Notes: generated by a model not told the origin, from the sequence alone. DNA of 64,000 nt from Campylobacter sputorum (GCF_002220775.1 NZ_CP019685.1:372001-436000), one strand, 5' to 3'; shown: positions 10,001-20,384, counted from the first letter of the stretch. Program-made: numbers and translations.

Positions 10001-10486
10001 CTTGTCTAGAGAGTTATCGCTATAACTAAACTTACCATTTAATATTTCTAGATGATTTAAAATAAAATTAAATGAAGAAGTTTTGCCAACATTTTCATCT
10101 TTTTCATCTTTTGGCAAAAAACTAGCAAAGTTAAAAGTTCCATTTATGTCTTTTAAAATGTTTATATCTAGAGTATCAAGTTTTATAGCATTTAGATGTA
10201 TAGTTTTTTTAAAAATTTTTAAGATGTCTATATCAAAGTCTATTTTTTTTGCACTAAAAATTTTTTCAAAAGTGCTTATAGAAATTTCGCTTATGTTTAA
10301 ATCATATGTAAAAGGGTTAAATTTAGCATCTTTTATATTTAGTTCTATTCCTTGTTTTTTTAAAGATGATGGAATGCTGTTTTTTAAAATATAAGGAATT
10401 CCCAAAAATCCAAATAGTGTATAAATGATAAAAATAAAACTAATAAAGCATAAAATAACTATAGAAATTTTTTTATTTTTACTCAT
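7070..10486 (-). CDS. Large AsmA-like / DUF748 envelope protein
   Basis: A 1138-residue protein with one N-terminal membrane segment (about residues 8-30) and a long, repetitive Asn/Lys/Leu-rich beta-strand body. This fits the AsmA/DUF748 group of large periplasmic proteins spanning from the inner membrane. Relatives such as YhdP, TamB and YdbH are implicated in lipid transport or outer-membrane homeostasis. A Lys/Asp-rich low-complexity stretch lies near the middle. The last 60 residues (RAQNIKNALIKAGIPKDRI) resemble the helix-loop of OmpA-like peptidoglycan-binding domains, as in other DUF748 proteins. It is transcribed divergently from queH over 54 bases. The family call is firm; the function is inferred. 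Confidence 0.75.
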   Translation of the reverse strand: MSKNKKISIVILCFISFIFIIYTLFGFLGIPYILKNSIPSSLKKQGIELNIKDAKFNPFTYDLNISEISISTFEKIFSAKKIDFDIDILKIFKKTIHLNAIKLDTLDINILKDINGTFNFASFLPKDEKDENVGKTSSFNFILNHLEILNGKFSYSDNSLDKPFNINLDDINYKISNINMADENIGHHMLDSISNLAKNISIDSGIKIKPLTFHGNIKVQDLELNPVWLSFLENMPLKLKSGKLSTQINYNIIFDKDKMYFLIDNSNLTLNNILVLDKNDSISLGELNIPNINIVSNIKPYDVSTMINFENLNLLNLNHSKIGHINALNLIQNNLNITLKDKNTILDINSSNIISKNISLSNNLAISNDDINASNISFMLQNMDGNLSIDTNLAKLNIKNSQLNIDKIKAILNDATLTNANFTLKDKNITFKNDKLNTSDFSFFINKEKLFNNQSSNLSNFTYTFNNQSSNINADNYELSKTTAYSKNSKFSSFEKLNLKDIVFDLNDLNLKINTINLDAFDFKTNINKNRKISVIENLPSIQSTNKTSKNNKKQQNSTKKAFSYAINQININNAKADINNIMDDFNVTHKFNDIDIKIKNFTSNYAKPFGISLSSNSKDISLKTSGEVSINPFKTNLNIDLSHRNLSYYMPYAKEFIDAKLQDAKMSFKGRFKFDKTPKIQGNLELKDISLLNQEDFDIFYIKQFYIKNIQYDTNLLNLDDITLQDPYLNVYIDKNKQVNLSKIIKKDKSKNDKQDKKEDQNDSKFAIFINKIKLENGTLDFSDYSLFTPFVTKISNLQSTASSIRNDKISHINLEGTVGASGYSSIEIQTKPFDPKDYTKINMTFKDINLPDITPYSSEFAGYEIDSGRLNLSLVYDINNSVMLSENTINIDALELGKKVQSDQAVNLPLKLAISILKDSNNQITINLPITGDLSNPKFSYGGIVLQAVMQLFTDIITSPFKFLTSTLGIKGEQMDTIDFKPGNDNLISSEKAKIPNFAKIIEQKDSINITITPAYNKKLDENEFQKNKFESDISRYMMKDGLSYKDAIEKLRIRFLPNKNFPSLQETTKAIITTYNIKQKYFDEVAINRAQNIKNALIKAGIPKDRIEILKINPNGKIKQNLYISVEMGIVRKEK

Positions 10487-10540
10487 ATATTAAGCCTTTT
10501 TACAAAATTTATATATAATTATAACAAAAAAGGTAGATGA

Positions 10541-11614
10541 ATGTTAGTGCATATATGCTGTTCTGTTGATAGTCATTATTTTTTAAAAAGATTGAAAAAA
10601 GATTACCCAAATAAAAAAATTATAGGTTATTTTTACGATCCAAATATACATCCATATAGTGAGTATTTACTTCGTTTTAACGATGTAAAACATAGTTGTA
10701 AAACCATTGGAATTAAGCTTATAAAAGGCGAGTATGATTTAAACTCTTGGTTTGATGGTGCAAAATATATGGCAAATGAGCCTGAAAAAGGCAAAAGATG
10801 TGAGTTTTGTTTTGATTTTAGATTAGAAAATACAGCACAAAAAGCATTAGAGCTTGGCGAAAATACAATCACTACAACACTTCTTATGAGTCCTAAAAAA
10901 TCTCTTATGCAACTTAACACTTCTTTAGAAAAAATTTGTGATAAATTTAATATTAAATTTATAGCACCAGATTATAGGAAAAATGGTGGAACTAGCGAAC
11001 AAATGAGCCTAGCAAAAAATGATAATTTGTATGCACAAAATTACTGCGGTTGCATTTTTGCTCTAAAAAAACAAAGAGATCACCAAAATCTTTTTATGAG
11101 TGAAATGATAAGTAATATTGGCAATCAAAAATTACCAAATTCCATAGAAGAAAAGTTAAATTTTTATAAAAAAGTTCATCGCTTAAAAGATAAAAATATT
11201 AAATTTCAAATAATAAAAGATAGATTTTTAAATTATAGATTACTAAATGCATATGTAAAATTTGACGATAAAGTTGTTGATAGTTACTTTTTATATTTAA
11301 GTAAATTTAGAAAAGAAAATGTTAATTTAAATTTGAAAAATGATAAAAATATTGCATTTTGCAAAGACGAAATCAAATTTATATCATTAAAATTTTTTAA
11401 TAAAATTTTAAAAACAAATTATAAAAAAGTTAGAGAAATTGTTTATAATCCGCCAAGTATAAAAAAGGAGTTGATGCTTAGAAACTATATCTGCAAAGAG
11501 TATAGTTTAAGTCCAATTATAGTTATCGATGAGATAAAAAATGCAAAAGTTCAAATATATGCAAAATGCTTACTTTATGAAGACATAAGGCACAAAATAG
11601 CAAAATTTAAGTAA
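10541..11614 (+). CDS. queH: Epoxyqueuosine reductase QueH with C-terminal extension
   Basis: QueH (DUF208) reduces epoxyqueuosine in tRNA to queuosine, the last step of Q synthesis, replacing the cobalamin enzyme QueG in many bacteria. The expected cysteines are present: C6-C7 (HICCSVD), C87 and C90 (RCEFCFDFR), and C169/C171 (YCGC), which would hold the iron-sulfur cluster and the extra iron. The catalytic domain ends near residue 190. About 165 further residues, Lys/Asn/Ile-rich, do not resemble anything I recognise. They may be a lineage-specific substrate-binding domain. The start is preceded by AAAAAAGG. Confidence 0.88.
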   Translation: MLVHICCSVDSHYFLKRLKKDYPNKKIIGYFYDPNIHPYSEYLLRFNDVKHSCKTIGIKLIKGEYDLNSWFDGAKYMANEPEKGKRCEFCFDFRLENTAQKALELGENTITTTLLMSPKKSLMQLNTSLEKICDKFNIKFIAPDYRKNGGTSEQMSLAKNDNLYAQNYCGCIFALKKQRDHQNLFMSEMISNIGNQKLPNSIEEKLNFYKKVHRLKDKNIKFQIIKDRFLNYRLLNAYVKFDDKVVDSYFLYLSKFRKENVNLNLKNDKNIAFCKDEIKFISLKFFNKILKTNYKKVREIVYNPPSIKKELMLRNYICKEYSLSPIIVIDEIKNAKVQIYAKCLLYEDIRHKIAKFK

Positions 11615-11681
11615 ACTTATTAGCTAAATTTTAGCATTATTTAGTTACAATTCTTAGTTATTTATGTAAGTAAGGAAGTTA

Positions 11682-12119
11682 ATGATAGACATAGTAGAAA
11701 TCCAGAAAATTTTACCACACAGATATCCGTTTTTGCTTATAGATAGGGTTATAGATATTGTTCCAAATAAGAGCATTGTAGCAATAAAAAATGTAACCAT
11801 AGGAGAGCAAATTTTCCAAGGACATTTTCCTTCTCATCCTATATATCCAGGAGTTATGATAATAGAAGGAATGGCGCAAGCCGGCGGAGTTTTGGCATTT
11901 AAAAGTATGCCTAATGAAGATTTATCAAATAAAGTTGTGTATTTTATGAGCATAGATAAGGCTAAATTTCGCCGTCCTATAAGACCTGGCGATACTATAG
12001 AGTTTAGATTGCAAACATTAAAACATAGAGGTAAAATTTGGGTTTTAAAAGGCGAAGCTTTTGTGGATGATATTTTGGTAGCAGAAGCAGAGCTTCAAGC
12101 AATGATAATGGATAAGTAG
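11682..12119 (+). CDS. fabZ: 3-hydroxyacyl-ACP dehydratase
   Basis: FabZ dehydrates 3-hydroxyacyl-ACP in type II fatty acid elongation. The hot-dog fold signature is clear: HRYPFLLIDRV near residue 13, then GHFPSHPIYPGV with the catalytic His near residue 49, and the catalytic Glu in MIIEGMAQ. The 145-residue length is normal. It is followed after 5 bases by lpxA, a pairing that links fatty-acid and lipid A synthesis in many Gram-negatives. It appears to head the fabZ-lpxA-clpX-mreB-mreC-carB run. Confidence 0.96.
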   Translation: MIDIVEIQKILPHRYPFLLIDRVIDIVPNKSIVAIKNVTIGEQIFQGHFPSHPIYPGVMIIEGMAQAGGVLAFKSMPNEDLSNKVVYFMSIDKAKFRRPIRPGDTIEFRLQTLKHRGKIWVLKGEAFVDDILVAEAELQAMIMDK

Positions 12120-12124
12120 AAAAG

Positions 12125-12913
12125 ATGAACAAAATAGATCCTAGAGCGATAATAGAAGACGGAGCTATGCTAGGAGACGATGTTATAGTTGAGGCTAATG
12201 CTTTTATAAGCAAAGATTCTAAGATAGGAAATGGTTGTATTATCAAACAGGGTGCAAGAATCATTGGCGATACTACCATTGGAGATGGTGGAAAAGTATT
12301 TAGCTATGCTATAGTTGGCGAAATACCACAAGATATGAGTTTTGAAGTTGGCGAAAAAACAGGACTAGTAATAGGCAAAAATGTTACAATTCACGAATTT
12401 TGCACGATAAGTTCAGGTTCTCACAAGGGCGATGGTTTTACTAGGATAGGAGATAATGCTTTTATAATGGCTTATTGTCATATAGCACATGATTGCGTTA
12501 TTGGAAGCAATATTATTATGGCAAATAATGCAACTTTAGCAGGTCATGTTGAAATGGGAGATTATGCTGTAATTGGCGGCTTGACACCGGTTCATCAGTT
12601 TGTAAAAATTGGTGAAAGTTGCATGATAGCAGGAGCTTCTGCGCTTTCGCAAGATATAGTACCTTTTTGTTTGGCTGAGGGTAATAGAGCTTATATAAGA
12701 GGCTTAAATTTAGTTGGAATCAGAAGAAGGTTTGATAAAGAACAAGTTGAGATAATTAATCAAGCTTTTAAATTTCTTTTTAAAAGTGAGAATGGCTTAA
12801 AAGACCAAGCCAAAGAGTTAAAAGAAAAAACTGATAATAAGCATGTTCTTAAAATGTGCGATTTTATATTGAATACAACAAGAGGAATTCCTCTACAAAA
12901 AGGAAAAGATTAA
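12125..12913 (+). CDS. lpxA: UDP-N-acetylglucosamine acyltransferase
   Basis: LpxA transfers a 3-hydroxyacyl chain from ACP to UDP-GlcNAc, the first step of lipid A synthesis. The N-terminal two-thirds is a left-handed parallel beta-helix of hexapeptide repeats. The conserved AYCHIAHDC segment holds the catalytic-type histidine. The C-terminal helical part includes [15 protein letters not shown]. The 262-residue length is standard. It sits 5 bases after fabZ, and its stop overlaps the clpX start as TAATG. Confidence 0.96.
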   Translation: MNKIDPRAIIEDGAMLGDDVIVEANAFISKDSKIGNGCIIKQGARIIGDTTIGDGGKVFSYAIVGEIPQDMSFEVGEKTGLVIGKNVTIHEFCTISSGSHKGDGFTRIGDNAFIMAYCHIAHDCVIGSNIIMANNATLAGHVEMGDYAVIGGLTPVHQFVKIGESCMIAGASALSQDIVPFCLAEGNRAYIRGLNLVGIRRRFDKEQVEIINQAFKFLFKSENGLKDQAKELKEKTDNKHVLKMCDFILNTTRGIPLQKGKD

Positions 12914-14148
12914 TGGCTAGAAAATGTAGCTTTTGTAACAAAGAAGAATCAGCAGATAGAAGACTTCTTACAAGTATAGATGGCAACTCTTTTATTTGCG
13001 AATATTGTATAACCGCATCTTATAATATGTTAAATGGTATAAATGGTGAAAATGATCAAAAAAATGAAGATAAAAAAGAAATTTATGATAATCTAACGCC
13101 AAAAGAGCTAAAAGCCGTGTTAGATGAGTATGTTATAGGTCAAGATAGAGCCAAAGTGATATTTAGTGTTGGTGTTTATAACCACTATAAAAGAATTTTT
13201 AAACAATCAAACATAGAAGATGACACTGAAATTTCAAAATCAAACATTTTGCTTTTAGGCTCAACTGGTAGCGGCAAGACATTGATGGCTCAGACTTTAG
13301 CCAGATTTTTAGATGTCCCAATAGCAATTTGTGATGCGACTAGTCTAACAGAGGCTGGTTATGTAGGAGAAGATGTTGAAAATATACTTACAAGACTTCT
13401 TCAAGTTGCAAATGGAGATGTAAAAAAAGCAGAGCATGGTATAGTTTTTGTAGATGAGATAGATAAAATTTCTAGAATGAGCGAAAATAGATCAATTACG
13501 CGTGATGTTAGCGGAGAAGGTGTTCAACAAGCACTTCTTAAAATAATTGAAGGAAGTGTTGTAAATATTCCGCCAAAAGGTGGTAGAAAACATCCAAATC
13601 AAGAATTTATACAGATTGATACTACAAATATTTTATTTGTTTGTGCGGGTGCATTTGATGGACTTAGTGATATTATAGAAAAAAGGCTTGGCAAAAATGT
13701 TTTAGGCTTTGGTCAAGATAAAAGAAGCAAGAGTGAAAAAGAGAAATTATTAAGTTTTGTTGAGCCAGACGATTTGGTTCATTATGGATTGATACCAGAA
13801 CTTATAGGAAGACTTCATGTGGTTGCTACGCTAAATGATATTTCTCAAGATGATATGGTTAGAATTTTAAAGGAGCCAAAAAATTCAATAGTTAAGCAGT
13901 ATCAAAAGCTTTTTGCAATAGATGAGGTAAATTTAAAAATAGACGATGAAGCTCTAAAGGCTATAGCTTCTTTAGCACTTAAAAGAAAAACTGGTGCAAG
14001 GGGGTTGAGGAGCATAATGGAAGAGATGATGACTGATATTATGTTTGATCTTCCTGAGCTTAAAAACTATGATGTAATTATAACAAAAGAAGTTGTAAAC
14101 GATGGTGCAAAACCTATTTTTGTAAAACATAATAAATTAACAGCATAA
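12913..14148 (+). CDS. clpX: ATP-dependent Clp protease ATP-binding subunit ClpX
   Basis: AAA+ unfoldase that delivers substrates to ClpP. The N-terminal zinc-binding domain has cysteine pairs CSFC and CEYC. Walker A is GSTGSGKT, Walker B is IVFVDEID, and GARGLRS is the sensor-2 region. I start it at the ATG at 12913 (MARKCSFC), which overlaps the lpxA stop by one base and puts the zinc finger at the N-terminus as in the family. A longer frame running back into lpxA has no support. Length 411 residues. Confidence 0.96.
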   Translation: MARKCSFCNKEESADRRLLTSIDGNSFICEYCITASYNMLNGINGENDQKNEDKKEIYDNLTPKELKAVLDEYVIGQDRAKVIFSVGVYNHYKRIFKQSNIEDDTEISKSNILLLGSTGSGKTLMAQTLARFLDVPIAICDATSLTEAGYVGEDVENILTRLLQVANGDVKKAEHGIVFVDEIDKISRMSENRSITRDVSGEGVQQALLKIIEGSVVNIPPKGGRKHPNQEFIQIDTTNILFVCAGAFDGLSDIIEKRLGKNVLGFGQDKRSKSEKEKLLSFVEPDDLVHYGLIPELIGRLHVVATLNDISQDDMVRILKEPKNSIVKQYQKLFAIDEVNLKIDDEALKAIASLALKRKTGARGLRSIMEEMMTDIMFDLPELKNYDVIITKEVVNDGAKPIFVKHNKLTA

Positions 14149-14157
14149 AGGTAAGGA

Positions 14158-15195
14158 ATGATTTTAGATCAATTTATTGGATTTTTTTCTAGTGATATGG
14201 GAATCGATTTAGGAACAGCAAATACGCTCGTTTTAGTAAAAGATAAAGGTATAATTATAGATGAGCCGTCTGTTGTTGCAGTTCAATTTGAAAAATACGG
14301 AAAACAAAAAATTTTAGCAGTAGGTCATGAGGCAAAAGAAATGGTTGGCAAAACTCCAGGGGACATAGAGGCAATTCGTCCTATGAGAGATGGCGTTATA
14401 GCTGACTTTGATATGACTGAAAAGATGATTCGTTATTTTATAGAAAAAACGCATAAAAGAAAAAGTTTTTTAAGACCAAGAATTATAATATCCATTCCTT
14501 ATGGTCTTACTCAAGTTGAGAGAAAAGCTGTTAGAGAAAGTGCACTAAGTGCTGGTGCTAGAGAAGTATTTTTGATAGAAGAGCCTATGGCTGCTGCTAT
14601 TGGTGCAGGACTTCCAGTAAGAGAGCCACAAGGTAGTTTGATAGTTGATATAGGCGGCGGAACAACTGAAATAGGTGTTGTATCACTTGGTGGTTTAGTT
14701 ATAAGTAAATCTATAAGAACAGCTGGAGATAAGATAGACTCAAGTATAGTTAACTATGTAAAAGAAAAATACAATCTTTTAATAGGTGAAAGAACTGGGG
14801 AAGAGATTAAAATAAAAATAGGCTCAGCCATACAGCTTCCAAAAGAGTTATCTATGGGCATAAAAGGTAGAGATCAGATAAGTGGCTTATTAAGCAGAGT
14901 TGAGCTAACGAGCGAAGATGTAAGAGAAGCTATGCGTGAACCATTAAAAGAGATAGCAGATGCATTAAAAACAGTTCTTGAGATGATGCCGCCAGATTTA
15001 GCTGGTGATATAGTAGAAAATGGTGTTGTTTTAACAGGTGGCGGAGCGCTTATTAGGGGTATTGATAAATATTTATCGGATATTGTAAAACTTCCTGTAT
15101 ATGTAGCAGATGAGCCACTTTTAGCAGTTGCAAAAGGAACCGGAAAAGTTCTTGAAGAGATAAGTCTGTTGCAGCAGCTTATAAATGAAGAATAA
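14158..15195 (+). CDS. mreB: Rod shape-determining protein MreB
   Basis: Bacterial actin homologue that organises cell-wall elongation beneath the inner membrane. The phosphate-1 motif is DLGTANTLV near residue 17, phosphate-2 is DIGGGTTEIGV near residue 163, and the adenosine motif is LTGGGALIRG. At 345 residues it is full length. It is 9 bases after clpX, and its end overlaps mreC by 11 bases, so the two shape genes are probably translationally coupled. Confidence 0.97.
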   Translation: MILDQFIGFFSSDMGIDLGTANTLVLVKDKGIIIDEPSVVAVQFEKYGKQKILAVGHEAKEMVGKTPGDIEAIRPMRDGVIADFDMTEKMIRYFIEKTHKRKSFLRPRIIISIPYGLTQVERKAVRESALSAGAREVFLIEEPMAAAIGAGLPVREPQGSLIVDIGGGTTEIGVVSLGGLVISKSIRTAGDKIDSSIVNYVKEKYNLLIGERTGEEIKIKIGSAIQLPKELSMGIKGRDQISGLLSRVELTSEDVREAMREPLKEIADALKTVLEMMPPDLAGDIVENGVVLTGGGALIRGIDKYLSDIVKLPVYVADEPLLAVAKGTGKVLEEISLLQQLINEE

Positions 15196-15937
15196 ATTTA
15201 AACTTATATTTTTAATACTAATTTTCATTGCAATATCGCTTTATAGAAGTGAAAATGCAAGAGAATTAGTCGTTGATACAAATAATTTTTTTGTAAATAT
15301 ATATTATAATGGTTTAACATATATAAAAAACAGTATAAATAGACACTTTAGACAAGCTAATGAGATAGAAAGCTTGATGGAACAAAACAAAGAACTTGAG
15401 AAAACTGCAAATTTACTCTCTACATTTGCAGATAAATTAAATTCTATTTTAGTGGATAAAAACTCAAGCATTTATGCTCCAGATATCAAGCTAGTTAAAG
15501 CTTTGGGGTATGTTTCTATTGGTGATTATAATAAAATTTGGCTAGAGTTTAATGACTATAATGATAGTAAAATTTATGGACTTATTTATCAAGGAAAAAC
15601 GGCTGGAATAGTTGTTTCAAAAGATAAGTTGCCAATGGGACTTTTGCAATATGATCCAAAAAGTATTTTTTCTGTTTATGTTGGAGCAAATAAAATCCCA
15701 GGCGTTGCATCTGGAAATTTTAAAAATATAGTTGTAAATTTTATACCCCAATGGCTTAATCCAAATGTTGGCGATGAAGTATTTACAAGCGGACTTGATG
15801 GTATATTTTTTAGTGGGGTTCTGGTTGGAAAAGTTGAAAAAGTAATAGAGGGAGATTTGTATAAAAGCGTTATAGTTAAGCCTTATATAGAAATTTCTGT
15901 TCCATCATATCTATATGTAGTAAATAAGGAGAATTAA
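15185..15937 (+). CDS. mreC: Rod shape-determining protein MreC
   Basis: Periplasmic scaffold that links MreB to the elongation peptidoglycan synthases. It has one N-terminal membrane segment (about residues 4-20), then a coiled coil (about 55-85) and a beta-rich C-terminal domain. The segment [18 protein letters not shown] is typical of the family. At 250 residues it is short but complete for epsilonproteobacteria. It overlaps mreB by 11 bases and carB by one base (TAATG). No mreD follows. Confidence 0.92.
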   Translation: MKNKFKLIFLILIFIAISLYRSENARELVVDTNNFFVNIYYNGLTYIKNSINRHFRQANEIESLMEQNKELEKTANLLSTFADKLNSILVDKNSSIYAPDIKLVKALGYVSIGDYNKIWLEFNDYNDSKIYGLIYQGKTAGIVVSKDKLPMGLLQYDPKSIFSVYVGANKIPGVASGNFKNIVVNFIPQWLNPNVGDEVFTSGLDGIFFSGVLVGKVEKVIEGDLYKSVIVKPYIEISVPSYLYVVNKEN

Positions 15938-18900
15938 TGCCAAAAAGAACAGATATAAAAAATATTTTACTTATAGGTAGCGGACCTATCGTTATAGGTC
16001 AAGCTTGTGAATTTGATTATAGCGGAACTCAAGCTGTAAAAACTCTAAAGGAGCTAGGATATAGAGTTGTTCTTATAAACTCAAATCCAGCTACAATTAT
16101 GACCGATCCAGATTTTGCTGACGCTACATATATAGAGCCAATTACGAAAGATAGTATTGCTAGGATTATAAAAAAAGAAAATATTGATGCTATTTTACCT
16201 ACAATGGGTGGACAAGTTGCATTAAATGCTGCTATGGAACTTTATGAAAACAATCTTCTTGAAAATGTTAAATTTCTTGGAGCAAATCCAGAAGCTATAA
16301 AAAAAGGTGAAGACAGAGTAGCTTTTAAAAAAGCTATGATAAAAATAGGTATGGATTTACCAAAAAGTAATTACGCATACACATATGAAGAGGCTATAAG
16401 CGTAGCAAATGATATTGGTTTTCCGCTTATTATAAGAGCTAGTTATACTCTAGGTGGCGGAGGAAGCGGCGTTGCTTATAATATTGATGAATTTAAAGAG
16501 CTTGCAAATGCTGGTCTTGATGCAAGTCCGATACATGAAATTTTAATTGAAGAGAGTTTGCTTGGTTGGAAAGAATACGAAATGGAGGTTATCAGGGATA
16601 AAAATGATAATTGTATCATAGTTTGCTCTATAGAAAATTTTGATCCAATGGGCGTTCATACCGGAGATAGCATAACTGTGGCTCCAGCATTAACTCTCAC
16701 GGATAAAGAGTATCAAAATATGCGTGATGCAAGTTTTGCAATTTTAAGAGAAATAGGCGTTGATACTGGCGGAAGCAATGTGCAATTTGCTATAAATCCA
16801 AAAAATGGCAGAATGACCGTAATTGAAATGAATCCTAGAGTTTCTAGATCTTCAGCACTTGCTAGTAAAGCAACTGGATATCCTATAGCTAAAGTTGCTA
16901 CAATGCTTGCAGTTGGTTTTACTCTTGATGAGATAAAAAATGATATTACTGGAACTGCAGCTAGTTTTGAGCCAGTTATTGACTATATTGTTACTAAGAT
17001 ACCTCGTTTTACATTTGAAAAATTCCCAGGTTCAAATCCTTATCTTGGAACTGCTATGAAGTCAGTTGGCGAAGTTATGGCTATTGGAAGAACATTTAAA
17101 GAGAGTATTCAAAAGTCGCTTTGTAGTATGGAAAGAGGATATTTTGGATTTAATCATATAAATTTAAATAAAAATGACCTTATTTATGGTCTTAGAAATG
17201 CTCATGAAGAGAGAATTTTGTATGTTGCGCAAGCTTATAGAGATGGTTTTGATATAGAAAATGTTTATGAATACACAAAAATAGATAAATGGTTTTTAAC
17301 TCAAATTTATGAGATAGTTCAGTTTGAAAAGTGCATAGATATGGATATCTTAAATAATCCTACTCTTTTAAGAAAAGCAAAAACATATGGCTTTAGCGAT
17401 AAAATGATAGCTTATCTTATAAATTTAAAAGATGATTTAGAGCTTACTCAAAATGATATTTACTATGTTAGAAGTAAGCAAAATATAGATATAGAATATA
17501 GTGAAGTTGATACTTGTGCTGGTGAGTTTAAAGCTTTAACACCATATTTATACTCATCAACAAACATTACTCCAAATTTACCAAAATTAAAAGCAGATAG
17601 TTGCGATAAAAAAGTCCTTATCATTGGCGGTGGACCAAATAGAATTGGTCAAGGAATAGAGTTTGATTATTGTTGTGTGCATGCAAGTTATGCACTCAAA
17701 GATATGGGTATTAAAACCATTATGTATAACTGCAATCCAGAAACAGTTAGCACAGATTACGATACAAGCGATATTTTATATTTTGAGCCAATTGATTTCG
17801 AGCATTTAAGAAATGTTATACAAAGAGAAAAGCTAGATGGAATTATAGTTCATTTCGGAGGACAAACCCCACTTAAATTTTCAAAACGCTTACATGCAAT
17901 TGGAGCTAAAATTATAGGAACAAGTGCTAGAGTTATAGATATAGCAGAAGATAGAAAGAAATTTAGTGAGTTTATAAAGAATATAGGCGTCAAACAACCA
18001 GATAACGATACTGCAACATCTCAAAAAGAAGCTGTATTAAAAGCATCTAAGATAGGTTACCCAGTGCTAGTTAGACCAAGCTATGTGCTTGGCGGTAGAG
18101 CTATGAGAAGGGTTTATAATGAAGAAGAGTTACTTACATATATGGATGAAGCCGTGAGTGTAAGTAATCATTCTCCTGTTTTGATAGATAAATTCTTACA
18201 AGATGCACTAGAACTTGATGTCGATGCGATAAGTGATGGCAGTGATGTTTATATCGGTGCGATAATGGAGCATATAGAAGAAGCTGGAATTCATAGCGGA
18301 GATAGCGCTAGTATTTTACCTCCAATGAATCTTAGTGATGAGATGATAAATACTATAGAAGAACAGACTAAAAAAATAGCTTTATCATTAGGCGTTGTAG
18401 GTCTTATGAATATACAATTTGCTATTTATGAAAACGAACTATATATAATAGAAGTAAATCCTAGGGCTAGTAGAACTGTGCCTTTTGTAAGTAAGGCTAC
18501 TGGAATTCCTATGGCAAAAGTTGCCTCAAGAGTTATGTGGCAAGGAAATTTAAAAGAGGCACTTAAATTTTATGATAAATTTGGTGTAATTATAAATGAG
18601 GGCGGTATTTTAAAACCAAAGATAAATGGTCATGTGTGTGTTAAAGAATCCGTTTTTCCATTTAATAAACTTAGCGGAAGTGATTTAATTTTAGGTCCTG
18701 AGATGAAAAGTACTGGCGAAGTTATGGGAATTAGTTCAAATTTTCAAAAAAGCTTTATAAAATCTCAAATCGCTGCTAGTAATATTTTGCCTACAAGCGG
18801 AAGTGTATTTTTAACACTAACTGATAATGATAAGCTAGAAGCTATAAATTTAGCGAAAAAATTTATAAATTTAGGTTTTAAAATAATAGCAACAAGTGGT

Positions 18901-19203
18901 ACTTATAAATGTTTAAACGAAGCTGGTGTTGAATGTGAATTTGTTTACAAAATAAGCGAAGGTAGACCAAATATAGAAGATAGGTTGAAAAATGGTGATA
19001 TATCTTTGGTTATAAATACAAGTGATTCTAAGTCTGTAACAAGCGATGCTGCCAAAATTAGACAATCTGTTTTGAGATTTAAAATACCATATTTTACAAC
19101 CATGCGTGCTGCAAAAGCTGCCACTAATTCTATACTTAGTTTGCAAGATGGAAGTGCTTATGAAGTTAAAAGTTTGCAAGAATGGTTAAATAAAAAGATA
19201 TAA
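15937..19203 (+). CDS. carB: Carbamoyl-phosphate synthase large subunit
   Basis: Makes carbamoyl phosphate from bicarbonate, ammonia and two ATP for arginine and pyrimidine synthesis, working with CarA, which is not in this window. Two homologous ATP-grasp halves are seen: the first opens with [20 protein letters not shown] and the second with [19 protein letters not shown] near residue 565. The C-terminal allosteric domain (about 940-1088) contains the usual ATSGT motif. The 1088-residue length is typical. It is the last gene of the fabZ-carB run. Confidence 0.97.
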   Translation: MPKRTDIKNILLIGSGPIVIGQACEFDYSGTQAVKTLKELGYRVVLINSNPATIMTDPDFADATYIEPITKDSIARIIKKENIDAILPTMGGQVALNAAMELYENNLLENVKFLGANPEAIKKGEDRVAFKKAMIKIGMDLPKSNYAYTYEEAISVANDIGFPLIIRASYTLGGGGSGVAYNIDEFKELANAGLDASPIHEILIEESLLGWKEYEMEVIRDKNDNCIIVCSIENFDPMGVHTGDSITVAPALTLTDKEYQNMRDASFAILREIGVDTGGSNVQFAINPKNGRMTVIEMNPRVSRSSALASKATGYPIAKVATMLAVGFTLDEIKNDITGTAASFEPVIDYIVTKIPRFTFEKFPGSNPYLGTAMKSVGEVMAIGRTFKESIQKSLCSMERGYFGFNHINLNKNDLIYGLRNAHEERILYVAQAYRDGFDIENVYEYTKIDKWFLTQIYEIVQFEKCIDMDILNNPTLLRKAKTYGFSDKMIAYLINLKDDLELTQNDIYYVRSKQNIDIEYSEVDTCAGEFKALTPYLYSSTNITPNLPKLKADSCDKKVLIIGGGPNRIGQGIEFDYCCVHASYALKDMGIKTIMYNCNPETVSTDYDTSDILYFEPIDFEHLRNVIQREKLDGIIVHFGGQTPLKFSKRLHAIGAKIIGTSARVIDIAEDRKKFSEFIKNIGVKQPDNDTATSQKEAVLKASKIGYPVLVRPSYVLGGRAMRRVYNEEELLTYMDEAVSVSNHSPVLIDKFLQDALELDVDAISDGSDVYIGAIMEHIEEAGIHSGDSASILPPMNLSDEMINTIEEQTKKIALSLGVVGLMNIQFAIYENELYIIEVNPRASRTVPFVSKATGIPMAKVASRVMWQGNLKEALKFYDKFGVIINEGGILKPKINGHVCVKESVFPFNKLSGSDLILGPEMKSTGEVMGISSNFQKSFIKSQIAASNILPTSGSVFLTLTDNDKLEAINLAKKFINLGFKIIATSGTYKCLNEAGVECEFVYKISEGRPNIEDRLKNGDISLVINTSDSKSVTSDAAKIRQSVLRFKIPYFTTMRAAKAATNSILSLQDGSAYEVKSLQEWLNKKI

Positions 19204-19298
19204 GTTAGTATTTTATTTATAATTTATATAGACTTTTTTAAAAAAAAGTGTTAGAATAACATCTAGCTTTTTAATTCAAAAAGAGAAAGGAAAGATTT

Positions 19299-20336
19299 AT
19301 GAAGAAAATTGCTATTGCATTAACTGTTGCTACAGCTTTATTTGCTAGTGACGCAGATTATCATTGGGAATTTACCCCAACAGTAGGTGGAGTTTTAAGT
19401 GAAGGTAATATAGGTACACAAAACCACTTTACTTATGGTTTAAGAATTGCTAAAAACCTTGAAGATGCTTGGATTAATCAAATTGAAATAGGTTTAGATC
19501 GCTCATCAGATGTTAGTGTTAAAGACGCTGGTGATACTGATGTTATGAGATATTTTGTTAATTTTGTTAAAGATATTTACAGCTTTAGTGACAATTTTAA
19601 AGTTTATGGTTTACTTGGTGCTGGATATGAAGATTATAGAACAGAATTTGGTGGTGGCAAATTTGCTGATATAGATGATGGTGGATTTGGTCAATACGGT
19701 TTAGGTCTTAAATATTTCATAACAGATAATTTTGCACTAAAAACAGAAGTAAGAGATGCTATAACATTTGAACATGCAAACCACAATATGTTCTATACAT
19801 TAGGCTTTGCTGCTAACTTTGGTGAAAGAGCTCCTAAGGCAGCTCCAGCAGCTGTAGTAGCTCCAGCTCCAGTAGTAGAGCCAACTCCAGTATTAGATGA
19901 TGATAATGATGGTGTTCCAAATGATGTTGATAGATGTCCTGGTACTCCAGCGGGTGTAGTTGTTGATGAATATGGTTGTGAAAAAGTTATTCGTCTTACT
20001 ATGGATGTAAACTTTGCATTTGATAGTTCAAAAATAACTCCTGCTTATATGGAGAAAATTAAAGAAGTAGCCAATACATTAAATGATAAACCTGATTATA
20101 AAGTTATTCTTGAAGGACATACTGATAGTACTGGTCCTGCTGAGTATAACATGAAGTTATCACAAAGAAGAGCTGATGCGGTTGCTAAAGCTTTAGTTGA
20201 TCTTGGCATCGACAAGAACAGAATTTCTACAGAAGCTTATGGCGAGACAAAACCAATTGCAGATAACGCAACAAAAGCAGGCCGTGCTCAAAATAGACGC
20301 ACTGATGCTAAATTCAGATTTATACAAACAAAATAA
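19299..20336 (+). CDS. cadF: CadF-type outer membrane adhesin (OmpA family)
   Basis: Outer-membrane beta-barrel protein with a peptidoglycan-binding OmpA domain, homologous to the fibronectin-binding adhesin CadF of C. jejuni. A signal peptide covers about residues 1-16 (ends LFASDA). The barrel spans about 20-175, including the CadF-like WINQIEIGLDRSSDV. Next come an Ala/Pro/Val linker, an acidic DDDNDGVPNDVDRCP segment like a thrombospondin type-3 repeat, and an OmpA domain (about 225-345) with LEGHTDSTG and RAQNRRTDAKF. The fibronectin motif FRLS of C. jejuni CadF is not conserved: the matching place reads FITD. Fibronectin binding is therefore uncertain. Confidence 0.85.
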   Translation: MKKIAIALTVATALFASDADYHWEFTPTVGGVLSEGNIGTQNHFTYGLRIAKNLEDAWINQIEIGLDRSSDVSVKDAGDTDVMRYFVNFVKDIYSFSDNFKVYGLLGAGYEDYRTEFGGGKFADIDDGGFGQYGLGLKYFITDNFALKTEVRDAITFEHANHNMFYTLGFAANFGERAPKAAPAAVVAPAPVVEPTPVLDDDNDGVPNDVDRCPGTPAGVVVDEYGCEKVIRLTMDVNFAFDSSKITPAYMEKIKEVANTLNDKPDYKVILEGHTDSTGPAEYNMKLSQRRADAVAKALVDLGIDKNRISTEAYGETKPIADNATKAGRAQNRRTDAKFRFIQTK

Positions 20337-20350
20337 TTAACTTATTTTTT

Positions 20351-20372
20351 GTGTAGCACATTTGTGCTACAC
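20351..20372 (+). terminator. Terminator after cadF
   Basis: A perfect 10-bp inverted repeat (GTGTAGCACA / TGTGCTACAC, 2-nt spacer) 14 bases after the cadF stop, followed after GCTAC by a five-T run. It lies between cadF and the HAD gene and overlaps an unlikely TTG-started extension of the latter. Confidence 0.75.
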
Positions 20373-20384
20373 GCTACTTTTTAT

